NCBI RefSeq assembly: GCF_014200375.1 | Contig: NZ_JACHBP010000001.1 | Coordinates: forward strand, 1,488,001-1,552,000 | Source: Terrimesophilobacter mesophilus | GTDB taxonomy: Bacteria; Actinomycetota; Actinomycetes; Actinomycetales; Microbacteriaceae | Length of the DNA stretch: 64,000 nt | Reading direction: 5' to 3' | Position numbers and translations under genes: made by a program | The notes under the pieces: generated by a model | The model's input: only the letters and a program-made list of their open reading frames with translations | What the model was told of the DNA's origin: nothing | The model's database searches: none | Shown here: positions 1 through 7,404 of the stretch, piece after piece | Layout: each line of letters starts with the position of its first letter | Position numbering within the stretch: position 1 is the stretch's first letter

Positions 1-1438
1 CGATCACGAACACGAGCCAGGCGCCGTGCGTGAATTTCGTGACCGTCACGACGACGAGGACTGTCGCCGTGAGCAACGCCCCGAAGGTGTTGATCGACAG
101 GCTCCGGATGATCTGGCTGCGCTTCATCGTCATCGGCGCGCCGCCCGCCCCCTCGCGCAGTGTGCGGAGCCAGTGCCTCACCATCCCGGTCTGCCCGAAG
201 GTGAACGACACGAACACGCCGATGATGTAGAGCTGGATGAGCGCCGTGAGGTTCGCCTGGTAGACGACGAGCAGGATGCCTGCGCCGAGCCCGAGGACGA
301 GGACACCGTTCGAGTAGACGAGGCGGTCGCCGCGCGTCGACAGTGACTTCGGAGCGTACCCGTCGCGGGCGAGGACGGAGCCGAGCAGAGGGAAACCGTT
401 GAACGCGGTGTTGGCGGCGAGCAGCAGGACCGCAGCGGTCGCCCCCTGCAGCACGTAGAAGAGGATCTGGGTGTCGCCGCCGAACACGGCGGCGGCGAGT
501 TGCGCCATGACGCTGCGTTGCGGCTGCGTCGCACAGTCCGCCATCCCGATGAGATTGCAGGGATCCTCCGCGTAGTGCACGCCGCTGATGAGCGCGAGTG
601 TCGTGACGCCGATGAACAGCGTGATCGCGATTCCGCCCATGAGGAGCAGGGTGCGCTTGGCGTTCTGGATCTTCGGGATGCGGAATGCCGGCACGCCGTT
701 GGCGACCGCCTCCACGCCGGTGAGGGCGCTGCATCCGCTCGCGAACGCTCGGAGGAGGAGCAGGACCATCCCCACCTGGGTGAACTGTTCGGCCTTGACC
801 GCGTACTGCGCCGATTCGGCGACCGGTGCGTCGCCAAGCGCCATCCGGATGATGCCCACGACGATCATGACGAGCACGCTCGCAATGAAGAGGTAGGTGG
901 GCAGCGCGAAGGCCTTGCTGGACTCGCGCACCCCGCGGAGGTTCACCGCCGCGAGCAGGATGATGAACCCGATGGCCATCTCCACGCGCCAGGTGTTGAG
1001 CACGGGAAATGCGGAGATGATGTTGTCGACGCCGCTCGCGACCGACACGGCGACGGTGAGGATGTAGTCGATGAGCAGTGCGCTTGCAACGATGAGTCCG
1101 GCCTTCTCGCCGAGGTTCTTGTGTGCGACCTCGAAGTCGCCGCCGCCGGACGGATACGCCTTGATGAGCTGCCGGTACGACGCGACAACGGTGACCAGGA
1201 CCACCACGACCGCGGCGGCCACCCACGGTGCGAAGGTCAGGAAGCTCAAGCCTCCGAGGGTGAGGATCATGAGCAGCTCTTGCGGGCCGTACGCCACCGA
1301 GGAGAGCGCGTCGCTTGCAAAAATGGGTAGGGCGAGATGCTTCGGGAGTAGTTGGCCCTCGAGCTTGTCTGACGATAGCGGTTCGCCGATCAGCCAGCGT
1401 TTTGGCGACCGGACTTCGGTAGTCACGAGGAGCGACAC
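1..1438 (-). CDS. APC-superfamily amino acid permease, partial
   Basis: The minus strand is open from about 1438 to the window edge, giving roughly 479 codons of a polytopic membrane protein; the C-terminus lies outside. The N-terminal part reads LPKHLALPIFASDALSSVAYG, then YPSGGGDFEVA, a layout typical of the APC (AA_permease_2) group of about 650 residues that moves amino acids or related cations by secondary transport. The last visible residues, KFTHGAWLVFVI, match the conserved segment after the transmembrane core. The start is uncertain: an AGAGGAG box lies only 2 nt before GTG 1438 and 14 nt before GTG 1426. The substrate is unknown. Confidence 0.85.
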   Translation of the reverse strand, partial: MSLLVTTEVRSPKRWLIGEPLSSDKLEGQLLPKHLALPIFASDALSSVAYGPQELLMILTLGGLSFLTFAPWVAAAVVVVLVTVVASYRQLIKAYPSGGGDFEVAHKNLGEKAGLIVASALLIDYILTVAVSVASGVDNIISAFPVLNTWRVEMAIGFIILLAAVNLRGVRESSKAFALPTYLFIASVLVMIVVGIIRMALGDAPVAESAQYAVKAEQFTQVGMVLLLLRAFASGCSALTGVEAVANGVPAFRIPKIQNAKRTLLLMGGIAITLFIGVTTLALISGVHYAEDPCNLIGMADCATQPQRSVMAQLAAAVFGGDTQILFYVLQGATAAVLLLAANTAFNGFPLLGSVLARDGYAPKSLSTRGDRLVYSNGVLVLGLGAGILLVVYQANLTALIQLYIIGVFVSFTFGQTGMVRHWLRTLREGAGGAPMTMKRSQIIRSLSINTFGALLTATVLVVVTVTKFTHGAWLVFVI

Positions 1439-1486
1439 TACTCCTCTCGCGCCACGGCGCAAGTCGGTGCCGTGGCGACGTGTCGA

Positions 1487-2095
1487 TCAGTCGATTCGGA
1501 AGAAACTCTTTCGTACGCCGTCCAGCTGCACTTTGAGCTCGCCGACGAGTTCCGGCGTGAGTTCATCCCGTGCCGCCATGCTGCGAAGGTCGGCCCGGAG
1601 CTGGTGGCGGAAATCGTTGAGGGTGATCTCCGCGTCGCGCAACCAGCCGTTGCTGGTGTCGCGGAGATCAGAACGGACCGTCCTGGATGCTGCGCGGGAT
1701 TCGTCGCGCGCCTCCCGGGCGGCGGCCGCGAGATCCGCCCGAAGGCTCTTCATCGCCTGGTTCACGCTCGAGCGCACTTCGTCGGCGAGCCGGCGCACAG
1801 AGTCGTTGAGATCGCTTTCGATCTCGTCCAGCTCGTGGGCGCGCGCGGCGAGCTCTGCGCGTCCGGCATCCGTGATCGCGTAGACGGTCTTGCGGCCATC
1901 CGCGGACTTCGTCACGAGGCCCTCTTCTTCGAGCTTGGCCAGGCGCGGGTAGATCGTCCCGGCGCTCGGAGTGTATGTGCCACCGAACTGCTCCTCGAGG
2001 GCGAGGATGATCTCGTAGCCGTGCATGGGCTCTTCGGCGAGAAGGCTCAACAGGTACAGGCGCAGATGGCCGTGAGCGAAGACCGGCGGAGTCAT
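1487..2095 (-). CDS. PadR-family transcriptional regulator
   Basis: This 202-residue protein starts with a PadR winged-helix domain (residues about 8-80, LRLYLLSLLAEEPMHGYEII, then SAGTIYPRLAKLEEEGLV). A long charged helical C-terminal half follows that probably forms the dimerisation coiled coil. PadR proteins are mostly repressors. The ATG at 2095 overlaps the stop of the upstream DUF4097 gene (ATGA), so the two are translationally coupled and co-transcribed from the 2.95 kb promoter region. The repeated TATATCGCGT motif there is its likely target, implying autoregulation. A longer upstream open frame exists but runs antiparallel to no known homology, so the coupled ATG was chosen. Confidence 0.88.
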   Translation of the reverse strand: MTPPVFAHGHLRLYLLSLLAEEPMHGYEIILALEEQFGGTYTPSAGTIYPRLAKLEEEGLVTKSADGRKTVYAITDAGRAELAARAHELDEIESDLNDSVRRLADEVRSSVNQAMKSLRADLAAAAREARDESRAASRTVRSDLRDTSNGWLRDAEITLNDFRHQLRADLRSMAARDELTPELVGELKVQLDGVRKSFFRID

Positions 2096-2907
2096 CGGCC
2101 CGACCCACCGTGTTCGGCAGCGTGGAGGACGCTCACGTTGCCGGATACGGTCTTCGCAGAGAACTCGAGCCACTGGCCGTGAAGGTCGCCGTATTTTCCG
2201 GTGTACTGGCCACGCACGCCCGAGATCCCGGTGTCGTCGAGCTGGAGCCTTCCGGAGACGCTGCTGATCCGGTACTGCGCGGGGACGCCGGCTTCGAGGC
2301 GCAGTGTGATGTCACCGGATACGGTCTTAATGGTCGCGCTGTCGGGTGTCCCCGTGACGTCCAGGAAGACATCGCCCGACACGCCTCCCGACGTGAACTT
2401 CATGATCTCGCCGCTCGCGGTGATGTCTCCGCTCACGGACTTCGAGGTGATGTTGCCGTAGTGGTTGCGCACGTTGATCTCGCCGCTCACCGAGCCGAGT
2501 TCGAGGTCGCCGTAGACGTTGTCGATCACGACGTCGCCGCTCACCGTGCTGATCTTCGCGTCCTCGGTGAGGCCGCTGATGAGGCCCGTCGCCGACACGA
2601 CGCCGAACTTGAGCGCGACGTCGCGGGGGACCATGATGCTCACATCCGCCCTGGCGTTGTTGTTGAACGATTTGAACACGTCGATGAAGTTGTCCCACTT
2701 GAGCTGCGGATGATCGACCTCGAGAGTGTCCCCGTCGATCGATACCTTGAGCGGCTTGCTGCTCACCGAGTGGACTTCGACGCGCGCACTCGGCTCGTCG
2801 TGCCCGATGATGTCGACCTTGCCGCCGATGAGTCCTACCTTGAGCTTGCGAACCATGTCGATGTCGATGATCTTCTCACCTTCGATGAGCCACTTTTCGA
2901 CTGCCAT
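2092..2907 (-). CDS. DUF4097 beta-repeat protein
   Basis: A 271-residue protein without signal peptide or membrane segment. From about residue 105 it contains recurrent VSG turns (STVSGDV, GSVSGEI, KSVSGDI, GGVSGDV, KTVSGDI, SSVSGRL, KTVSGNV), spaced 16-22 residues apart. This is the signature of DUF4097 right-handed beta-helix-like proteins, often called putative adhesins. In actinobacteria these genes are typically cotranscribed with a PadR regulator, as here (ATGA overlap). The absence of an export signal argues against a surface adhesin, and the molecular role is unknown. It is the first gene of the operon behind the repeated AT-rich motif. Confidence 0.88.
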   Translation of the reverse strand: MAVEKWLIEGEKIIDIDMVRKLKVGLIGGKVDIIGHDEPSARVEVHSVSSKPLKVSIDGDTLEVDHPQLKWDNFIDVFKSFNNNARADVSIMVPRDVALKFGVVSATGLISGLTEDAKISTVSGDVVIDNVYGDLELGSVSGEINVRNHYGNITSKSVSGDITASGEIMKFTSGGVSGDVFLDVTGTPDSATIKTVSGDITLRLEAGVPAQYRISSVSGRLQLDDTGISGVRGQYTGKYGDLHGQWLEFSAKTVSGNVSVLHAAEHGGSGR

Positions 2908-2942
2908 TGGTCTTTCCTTCCGCCGAGACGAGTTGTCGATTT

Positions 2943-2982
2943 CGCGTTATATCGCGTTGTCATTAATCAAGATATATCGCGT
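2943..2982 (-). promoter_or_regulatory. Putative PadR operator, two TATATCGCGT copies
   Basis: In the promoter region of the DUF4097-padR operon the 10-mer TATATCGCGT occurs at 2948-2957 and 2973-2982, 25 bp apart. The first copy sits in the imperfect dyad CGCGTTATATCGCG (2943-2956). The AT-rich core and dyad make it the best candidate binding site for the adjacent PadR protein. Assignment to PadR is inferred from location only. Confidence 0.5.
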
Positions 2983-3053
2983 CTTGCGTTTGTGCAAGTG
3001 CTTTCGTCTTTCGGGAGGTTGTGCGGTCGGTCATGGCCGGTAGATTCGTGGGC

Positions 3054-4220
3054 ATGACCGAAACGGCCCCGTCGCTTGATCCCGACACGCTGGATCCCGT
3101 GGCGCTGGCACAAGCGCTCATCCGCATCGACTCAGTGAATCCGGATCTCGTGCCCGGCGCAGCGGGGGAAGCCCAGGTCGCCGAATGGTGCGCCGCGTGG
3201 TTCGTGGCTCACGGATTCGAGGTGCGCCGGCTGGGTGCGCCGGATCGTCCGACGGTGGTCGGCGTGGCCAGGGGCAGCGGAGGCGGTCGCTCGCTCATGC
3301 TCAACGGTCACATCGACACCGTGGGGGTGGCAGGATACGACGGCGACCCGTTCGCGGCGACAGTGCAGGATGGCACAGTGTTCGGTCGGGGCGCATTCGA
3401 CATGAAGACGGGCGTCGCAGCGATCATGGTGGCGGCCGCCCGTGCCACGGCAGCAGACCTCGCGGGTGATGTGATCGTGACGCTCGTGGCGGACGAGGAG
3501 TTCGGCAGCCGCGGCACCGAGGACGCGCTCGCCGCCTTCACCGCCGACGCCGCTATCGTCACCGAACCGAGCGAGCTGCACCTCGTGCTGGCGCACCGTG
3601 GCTTCGCGTGGTTCGAGATAGAGCTCACCGGTCTCGCGGCGCACGGGTCCATGCCGTACCAGGGTGTCGACGCGATCGCTCACGCCGGCCTCGTGATGTT
3701 GGCGATCGACGAGTTCCGGGCGCGCCTGGAGGCGGCCGCGGCGCATCCGCTGCTCGGCCACGGCGCCGTCCGTGTCTCCATGATCGCGGGCGGCACGGAT
3801 GCTGCGACCGTGGCCGATTCGTGCACCATTACCGTCGAGCGGCGAACCATGCCGAGTGAGACGCCGGATGCGGTCGAGGCCGAGCTGCACGCGATTCTCG
3901 ATGAGTTGGCCGCCGGCACGCCGGACTTCCGGTTCGAGCTGCGCCGACTGGTCGCGCGGGGCGCATTCGAGGCCGATGCCGACTGGCCGATCGTGCGTGC
4001 GGTGACCGCGAGCGCCGAACGGGTCTTCGGCGCTCCGCCCGCGACGCGCGGCGAGCCGTTCTGGACCGACGCGGGGCTGATCCTCGAAGCCGGCATCCCG
4101 TGCCTGCTCATCGGAGTGGACGGCGGCGGAGCGCACGCCGACACGGAGTGGGCGACCACCGCATCCGTCGAGCAGCTCACCGATGTGCTCGAGGGCGCGA
4201 TCCGTGATTTCTGCGGATAG
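3054..4220 (+). CDS. M20-family metallopeptidase (ArgE/DapE type)
   Basis: A 388-residue zinc-dependent amidohydrolase or peptidase of the ArgE/DapE/ACY1/CPG2 group. Metal and catalytic motifs are visible: NGHIDTV (about residues 93-99), GRGAFDMKTG, the general-base pair in VADEEFGSRGTE, and EPSE. The dimerisation domain follows, containing AHGSMPYQGVDAI. Substrate is not predictable; N-acyl amino acids or small peptides are typical. I chose ATG 3054 because a TAGATT -10 box at 3041-3046 lies 7 nt upstream, the spacing of a leaderless mRNA. ATG 3033 and GTG 3021 are alternatives. It is a single-gene unit, divergent from the PadR operon. Confidence 0.9.
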   Translation: MTETAPSLDPDTLDPVALAQALIRIDSVNPDLVPGAAGEAQVAEWCAAWFVAHGFEVRRLGAPDRPTVVGVARGSGGGRSLMLNGHIDTVGVAGYDGDPFAATVQDGTVFGRGAFDMKTGVAAIMVAAARATAADLAGDVIVTLVADEEFGSRGTEDALAAFTADAAIVTEPSELHLVLAHRGFAWFEIELTGLAAHGSMPYQGVDAIAHAGLVMLAIDEFRARLEAAAAHPLLGHGAVRVSMIAGGTDAATVADSCTITVERRTMPSETPDAVEAELHAILDELAAGTPDFRFELRRLVARGAFEADADWPIVRAVTASAERVFGAPPATRGEPFWTDAGLILEAGIPCLLIGVDGGGAHADTEWATTASVEQLTDVLEGAIRDFCG

Positions 4221-4232
4221 CGCGGATTCCGC

Positions 4233-4263
4233 TTGACATTGACGTTGCGTCAACCTCTACCGT
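4233..4263 (+). promoter_or_regulatory. MerR-type promoter with 19-bp spacer and dyad
   Basis: A consensus -35 TTGACA (4233-4238) and a weak -10 TACCGT (4258-4263) are separated by 19 bp. Inside the spacer lies the dyad TTGACGTTGCGTCAA (4239-4253). An over-long spacer containing an operator palindrome is the hallmark of promoters that MerR proteins activate by DNA distortion. The adjacent gene encodes such a regulator, so this is probably its autoregulated promoter. Confidence 0.75.
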
Positions 4264-4290
4264 GGTAGTCGAGCACGGAAGGAGGCCGAC

Positions 4291-5049
4291 ATGGACTGGT
4301 CGATCCAGGACATCGCGCGGCTGTCGGGGACGACGAGCCGTACCCTGCGGCACTACGACGACATCGGGCTGCTGAAGCCCAGCCGCATCGGTGGCAACGG
4401 ATACCGCTACTACGACGAGGACGCGCTCGCGCGACTGCAGCGCGTCCTGCTGCTGCGCGAGTTGGGTCTCGGACTCCCGGCGATCGCCGACGTGCTCGAG
4501 GGCCAGACGCGACATGCGGATGCCCTGCTCACCCATCTGCACTGGCTGCGGAAGGAGCAAGAACGGCTCGACCGCCAGATCGGCGCCGTCGAGACCACGA
4601 TCAGAAAACTGGAAGGAGGTGAACGACTCATGGCAGAGGAGATGTTCGACGGCTTCGACCACACGCGGTACAAGGATGAGGTCGAGGAGCGTTGGGGCAA
4701 GGATGCCTACGCGACGAGCGACGCCTGGTGGCGCTCGCAGACGGCGGAGCAGAAGGCCGGCTGGAAGGCCGCCATGCAGAAGCTCGGCGAGGACTGGATC
4801 GCGGCGGCGAAGGCCGGAATCGACCCGGACAGTGACGAGGCGCAGGCGCTCGCGCAGCGGCAGTTCGAGTGGCTGCGCGGCATCCCGGGAACGCCGGGCG
4901 GCGGCGCGTCAGGTCCCACGAAGGAGTACTTCACAGGACTCGGCGAGCTGTATGTCGCCGACCCGCGCTTCGGGGCGAACTATGGCGGCCAGGCCGGCGC
5001 CGAGTTCGTGCGGGATGCGATGGCCGAATACGCCGATCGCAACCTCTAG
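4291..5049 (+). CDS. TipAL-like MerR regulator with TipAS drug-sensing domain
   Basis: A 252-residue two-part regulator. Residues 1-70 are a MerR winged helix (IQDIARLSGTTSRTLRHYDD, then GYRYYDEDALARLQ), 75-110 the dimerisation coiled coil, and about 114-252 a TipAS-type antibiotic-recognition domain (EMFDGFDHTRYKDEVEERWG, with several WW/FEWL helices). TipAL proteins bind thiopeptides or other multidrug ligands and activate their own promoter. Length matches S. lividans TipAL (about 253). The C-terminal domain contains no cysteine, so covalent thiostrepton capture as in TipA is not possible and the ligand probably differs. Strong SD GGAAGGAGG precedes ATG 4291, and the promoter has the MerR geometry. 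Confidence 0.9.
   Translation: MDWSIQDIARLSGTTSRTLRHYDDIGLLKPSRIGGNGYRYYDEDALARLQRVLLLRELGLGLPAIADVLEGQTRHADALLTHLHWLRKEQERLDRQIGAVETTIRKLEGGERLMAEEMFDGFDHTRYKDEVEERWGKDAYATSDAWWRSQTAEQKAGWKAAMQKLGEDWIAAAKAGIDPDSDEAQALAQRQFEWLRGIPGTPGGGASGPTKEYFTGLGELYVADPRFGANYGGQAGAEFVRDAMAEYADRNL
4611..4632 (+). promoter_or_regulatory. Internal ribosome binding site for a TipAS-like short product
   Basis: Inside the tipA-like gene an almost perfect Shine-Dalgarno sequence, AAGGAGGTGA (4613-4622), is followed by an in-frame ATG at 4630 (codon 114). Initiation there would give a 139-residue protein consisting only of the ligand-binding domain. S. lividans tipA makes a 144-residue TipAS from an internal in-frame start in the same place, so this site very likely drives a second product (4630-5049). 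Confidence 0.7.
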
Positions 5050-5060
5050 GCCCGCGAGAG

Positions 5061-5113
5061 GAACAGTTTGTAAAGGACACTTTACTTTTAGTGAAGTGTC
5101 CTTTACTCTGTTC
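5061..5113 (+). promoter_or_regulatory. Palindromic operator over the membrane-protein/XRE promoter
   Basis: A 13-bp perfect inverted repeat, GTAAAGGACACTT (5070-5082) and its complement (5094-5106), has an 11-nt centre. Outer arms GAACAG (5061-5066) and CTGTTC (5108-5113) extend it. The candidate -10 TACTCT (5104-5109) lies in the right arm, 6 nt before the ATG at 5116, so a bound protein would block RNA polymerase. The XRE protein encoded at 5514 is the likely ligand. Confidence 0.65.
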
Positions 5114-5115
5114 CC

Positions 5116-5517
5116 ATGGCCGAACCACGCATGAACCCCAATTTCCGCAAACGATACGCCGTGAGATTCGTCATCGGCATGATGAGCTACGCGATCCTGC
5201 TGATCATCGCGGTATTCGCCGCCAAGGCTGTCGCGGCGGGGCCGGGACAGGTTCTCTGGGGCTTGCTTCCCATCCCTGCAGTGCTCTTCGTCGCGTGGGC
5301 GGCGATCCGGTTCAGCCGGGAGGCTGACGAGTTCGCTCGACGTCAACTCACCGAGTCGCTCGCGATCGGATTCGCGGTCGGGTCAGCGCTCGTCGCGAGC
5401 TACGGCCTACTCGACAGTTTCGGTGCGCCGGCGCTGTCCTGGCTGTGGGCATTCGCCACCTACATGGCGTGCTGGGCAGTCGGGTCCCTCATCGTCAGCC
5501 TGCGGTACCGCTCATGA
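5116..5517 (+). CDS. Small four-TM membrane protein paired with XRE regulator
   Basis: A 133-residue membrane protein with four predicted hydrophobic helices (about residues 20-40, 46-64, 85-103, 108-127) and a charged loop FSREADEFARRQLTESL between the second and third. I do not recognise a named function. Proteins of this layout are often encoded just upstream of a 65-70 residue XRE repressor, as here (ATGA overlap at 5514-5517). There is no Shine-Dalgarno sequence; TACTCT at 5104-5109 is placed for a leaderless transcript. The pair probably forms a two-gene autoregulated unit controlled by the large palindrome upstream. Confidence 0.8.
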   Translation: MAEPRMNPNFRKRYAVRFVIGMMSYAILLIIAVFAAKAVAAGPGQVLWGLLPIPAVLFVAWAAIRFSREADEFARRQLTESLAIGFAVGSALVASYGLLDSFGAPALSWLWAFATYMACWAVGSLIVSLRYRS

Positions 5518-5711
5518 GGAATCGCGTGCGCGTCCTTCGCGCCGAATACGACCTGACCCAGGCCGACCTCGCGGAGAAGCTCAACGTCACGCGACAGACC
5601 GTCATCGCCATCGAAAGCGGAAAATACGACCCGAGCCTTCCGCTCGCGTTCGCCGTGGCCAGAACCTTCAACCAGTCGATCGAGGAGATCTTCCTTCCTG
5701 ACTCACCGTAA
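5514..5711 (+). CDS. Small XRE-family helix-turn-helix regulator
   Basis: A 65-residue protein that is essentially one Cro/C1-type HTH domain: RVLRAEYDLTQADLAEKLNV, then TRQTVIAIESGKYDPSL, ending EEIFLPDSP. The family (YgzD/YozG-like) contains compact DNA-binding regulators. Start at ATG 5514 overlaps the stop of the membrane-protein gene, indicating translational coupling; an upstream in-frame start would add residues unrelated to the fold. It most likely binds the palindrome at 5061-5113 and controls its own operon. Confidence 0.9.
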   Translation: MRNRVRVLRAEYDLTQADLAEKLNVTRQTVIAIESGKYDPSLPLAFAVARTFNQSIEEIFLPDSP

Positions 5712-5723
5712 ACGGCACCGCCG

Positions 5724-5746
5724 CTCCTGACGAACGGGCGCACCCG
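5724..5746. repeat. Partial copy of the tilS-type dispersed repeat
   Basis: The 23 bp at 5724-5746 match, in reverse complement, the element found inside tilS at 52931-52953 at about 19 of 23 positions, including an uninterrupted 14-bp core GACGAACGGGCGCA. It lies in the short gap between the XRE gene and the EamA gene. A chance match in GC-rich DNA cannot be excluded. Confidence 0.35.
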
Positions 5747-5765
5747 ATTGTGAAACGATGGCCAC

Positions 5766-6743
5766 GTGCGCCACGTCGTCTTCGCCATCATCGCGGCGAT
5801 CCTGTTCGGCACGACGGGCACCGCCCAGGCGCTCGGGCCGGATGGCGCATCCTCCCTGTCGGTCGGGTCCGCCCGCATCGTCATCGGTGGCGCATCCCTC
5901 GCCCTCGTCGCCTGGTGGCTCTCCCGCCGAGCGCGCAGGGTTCTGCGCGACTCGGCACCGGGGCGACCGACGACGGACATGCTCACCCTGCACATCCCGA
6001 ACCTGCCGGGGCCGGATCTGCAATCGGCGCCGAGTCCCCGAGGCGGACGGAGGACCTGGCTCGTCGTCGCCGTCGGCGCGGCCGCGATCGTCGCATACCA
6101 GCCGACCTTCTTCCTCGGAATGGAGGTCAACGGCGTCGCGGTGGGTGCGGTCGTCGCGATCGGGTCCGGGCCGATCTTCACGGGCATGCTCGAGTGGCTG
6201 ATGTCACGACGCTTTCCCGGATACGCGTGGCTGACCGCGACGGTCATCGCCGTCGTGGGCATCGCCCTGCTCGCCGGCGTCGGCGAAGCCGGGATGGGGG
6301 ATCCGACCGGCCTGTTGCTTTCGCTCGGCGCCGGCGCCTGTTACGCCCTGTACGCGCTCTCGGCGAAGCAGCTCCTCATCTACGGATGGACTCCCACCGG
6401 TTCGGTCGCGGTGATCTTCGGCTGGTCGGCGCTCGGCGCGCTGCCGATCCTGGTGCTCTCGAATCCGACCTGGCTCGCCTCCGTCGACGGCCTCGTGCTC
6501 GGGTTGTGGCTCGGGATCGCGACCATCACGGTCGCCTGCCTCTTCCTCGCGAATGCGCTCAAAGCGCTCGCAGCGTCGACCGTCGCCACGCTCGGTTTGG
6601 GTGAACCGCTCACCGCGACGCTGCTCGGCGTGCTCGTGCTCCACGAGACGCTCACCGGTACCGCGATCGTGGGCCTCGTACTGGTGATCTTCGGGCTCGT
6701 GCTCATTGGCTCCCTGCGGGCACGGCGGACGACTCGGGCGTGA
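5766..6743 (+). CDS. EamA/DMT-family transporter
   Basis: A 325-residue inner-membrane carrier with two EamA repeats and about ten hydrophobic helices. The first repeat begins FAIIAAILFGTTGTAQAL; the second begins GLLLSLGAGACYALYALSAK and ends with the family-typical GEPLTATLLGVLVLHETLT. Drug/metabolite transporters of this type export amino acids, nucleosides or drugs; the substrate cannot be deduced. An unusually long hydrophilic loop (about residues 55-95) separates helices 2 and 3. The GTG start at 5766 fits the first helix. Its 3' end overlaps the convergent yczE-like gene by 41 bp. Confidence 0.88.
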   Translation: MRHVVFAIIAAILFGTTGTAQALGPDGASSLSVGSARIVIGGASLALVAWWLSRRARRVLRDSAPGRPTTDMLTLHIPNLPGPDLQSAPSPRGGRRTWLVVAVGAAAIVAYQPTFFLGMEVNGVAVGAVVAIGSGPIFTGMLEWLMSRRFPGYAWLTATVIAVVGIALLAGVGEAGMGDPTGLLLSLGAGACYALYALSAKQLLIYGWTPTGSVAVIFGWSALGALPILVLSNPTWLASVDGLVLGLWLGIATITVACLFLANALKALAASTVATLGLGEPLTATLLGVLVLHETLTGTAIVGLVLVIFGLVLIGSLRARRTTRA

Positions 6744-7341
6744 CGCGCGGGTCCGGTACCCGCAGAATCGGCATGGTGACGTGCACGAGCGGGCCGACGA
6801 GGAGTGCGAACGCGAGCGTGCCGAACCCGACGTTTCCGCCGAGGATCCAACCGATCACGAGGACGACGACCTCGATCGATGTCCGTACGATCCAGATCCG
6901 CACGCCGTATTTCTTGTTGATGCCCGTCATGAGCCCATCCCTGGGGCCGGGCCCGAAGCGCGCACCGATGTAGAGGCCGGTCGCGATCGCGAGCAGAAGC
7001 AGACCTCCGGTGAACAGGACGATGCGCACCCAGATGTCGTCCTGCAGGGGGATGAGCCAGAGCCCGACCTCTGCACTCGGTCCGATGAGGAGGGCGTTGA
7101 GCACGGTGCCGATTCCGAGTCGTTGGCGCAGCGGGATCCACAACAGCAGCACGACGCCGCCGACGATATTGGTGACGAAGCCGAACGGGATACCGGTGCG
7201 CAGCGAGATGCCCTGGGCGAGGACATCCCACGGCGAGATGCCGATCGCGGCGCGGATCATCATGGCGATCGCGATGCCGTAGAGGAACAGACCCAGCAGG
7301 AGCTGGACCCATCGCCGGGTCATCACGAGTGCTGGAGTCAT
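6703..7341 (-). CDS. YczE/YitT-like integral membrane protein
   Basis: A 212-residue membrane protein with five or six helices (RWVQLLLGLFLYGIAIAMM, then ISPWDVLAQGISLRTGIPFG, and GARFGPGPRDGLMTGI). These match the YczE family, of unknown function. It is divergent from a MocR-type regulator, the arrangement widely conserved for yczE and its regulator YczR. ATG 7341 was chosen because a GATACT -10-like box precedes it by a few bases; an upstream TTG would add only four residues. Its 3' end overlaps the convergent EamA gene. Confidence 0.85.
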   Translation of the reverse strand: MTPALVMTRRWVQLLLGLFLYGIAIAMMIRAAIGISPWDVLAQGISLRTGIPFGFVTNIVGGVVLLLWIPLRQRLGIGTVLNALLIGPSAEVGLWLIPLQDDIWVRIVLFTGGLLLLAIATGLYIGARFGPGPRDGLMTGINKKYGVRIWIVRTSIEVVVLVIGWILGGNVGFGTLAFALLVGPLVHVTMPILRVPDPRVTPESSAVPAGSQ

Positions 7342-7360
7342 GAAAGTATCCAATATCTAA

Positions 7361-7404
7361 AGTGGCCTTATATCAAGAGGCCAATCTGCCTATAGTGGCC
7401 TTAT
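7361..7404. promoter_or_regulatory. Divergent yczE/mocR control region with direct repeats
   Basis: The 11-mer AGTGGCCTTAT occurs at 7361-7371 and 7394-7404, 33 bp (about three helical turns) apart, with an inverted partial match (AGAGGCCA, 7376-7383) between. The second copy overlaps a TATAGT -10 box (7391-7396) and the ATG at 7403, so the mocR-like mRNA is probably leaderless and directly repressible. Widely spaced direct repeats are the usual binding mode of dimeric MocR regulators. Confidence 0.6.
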
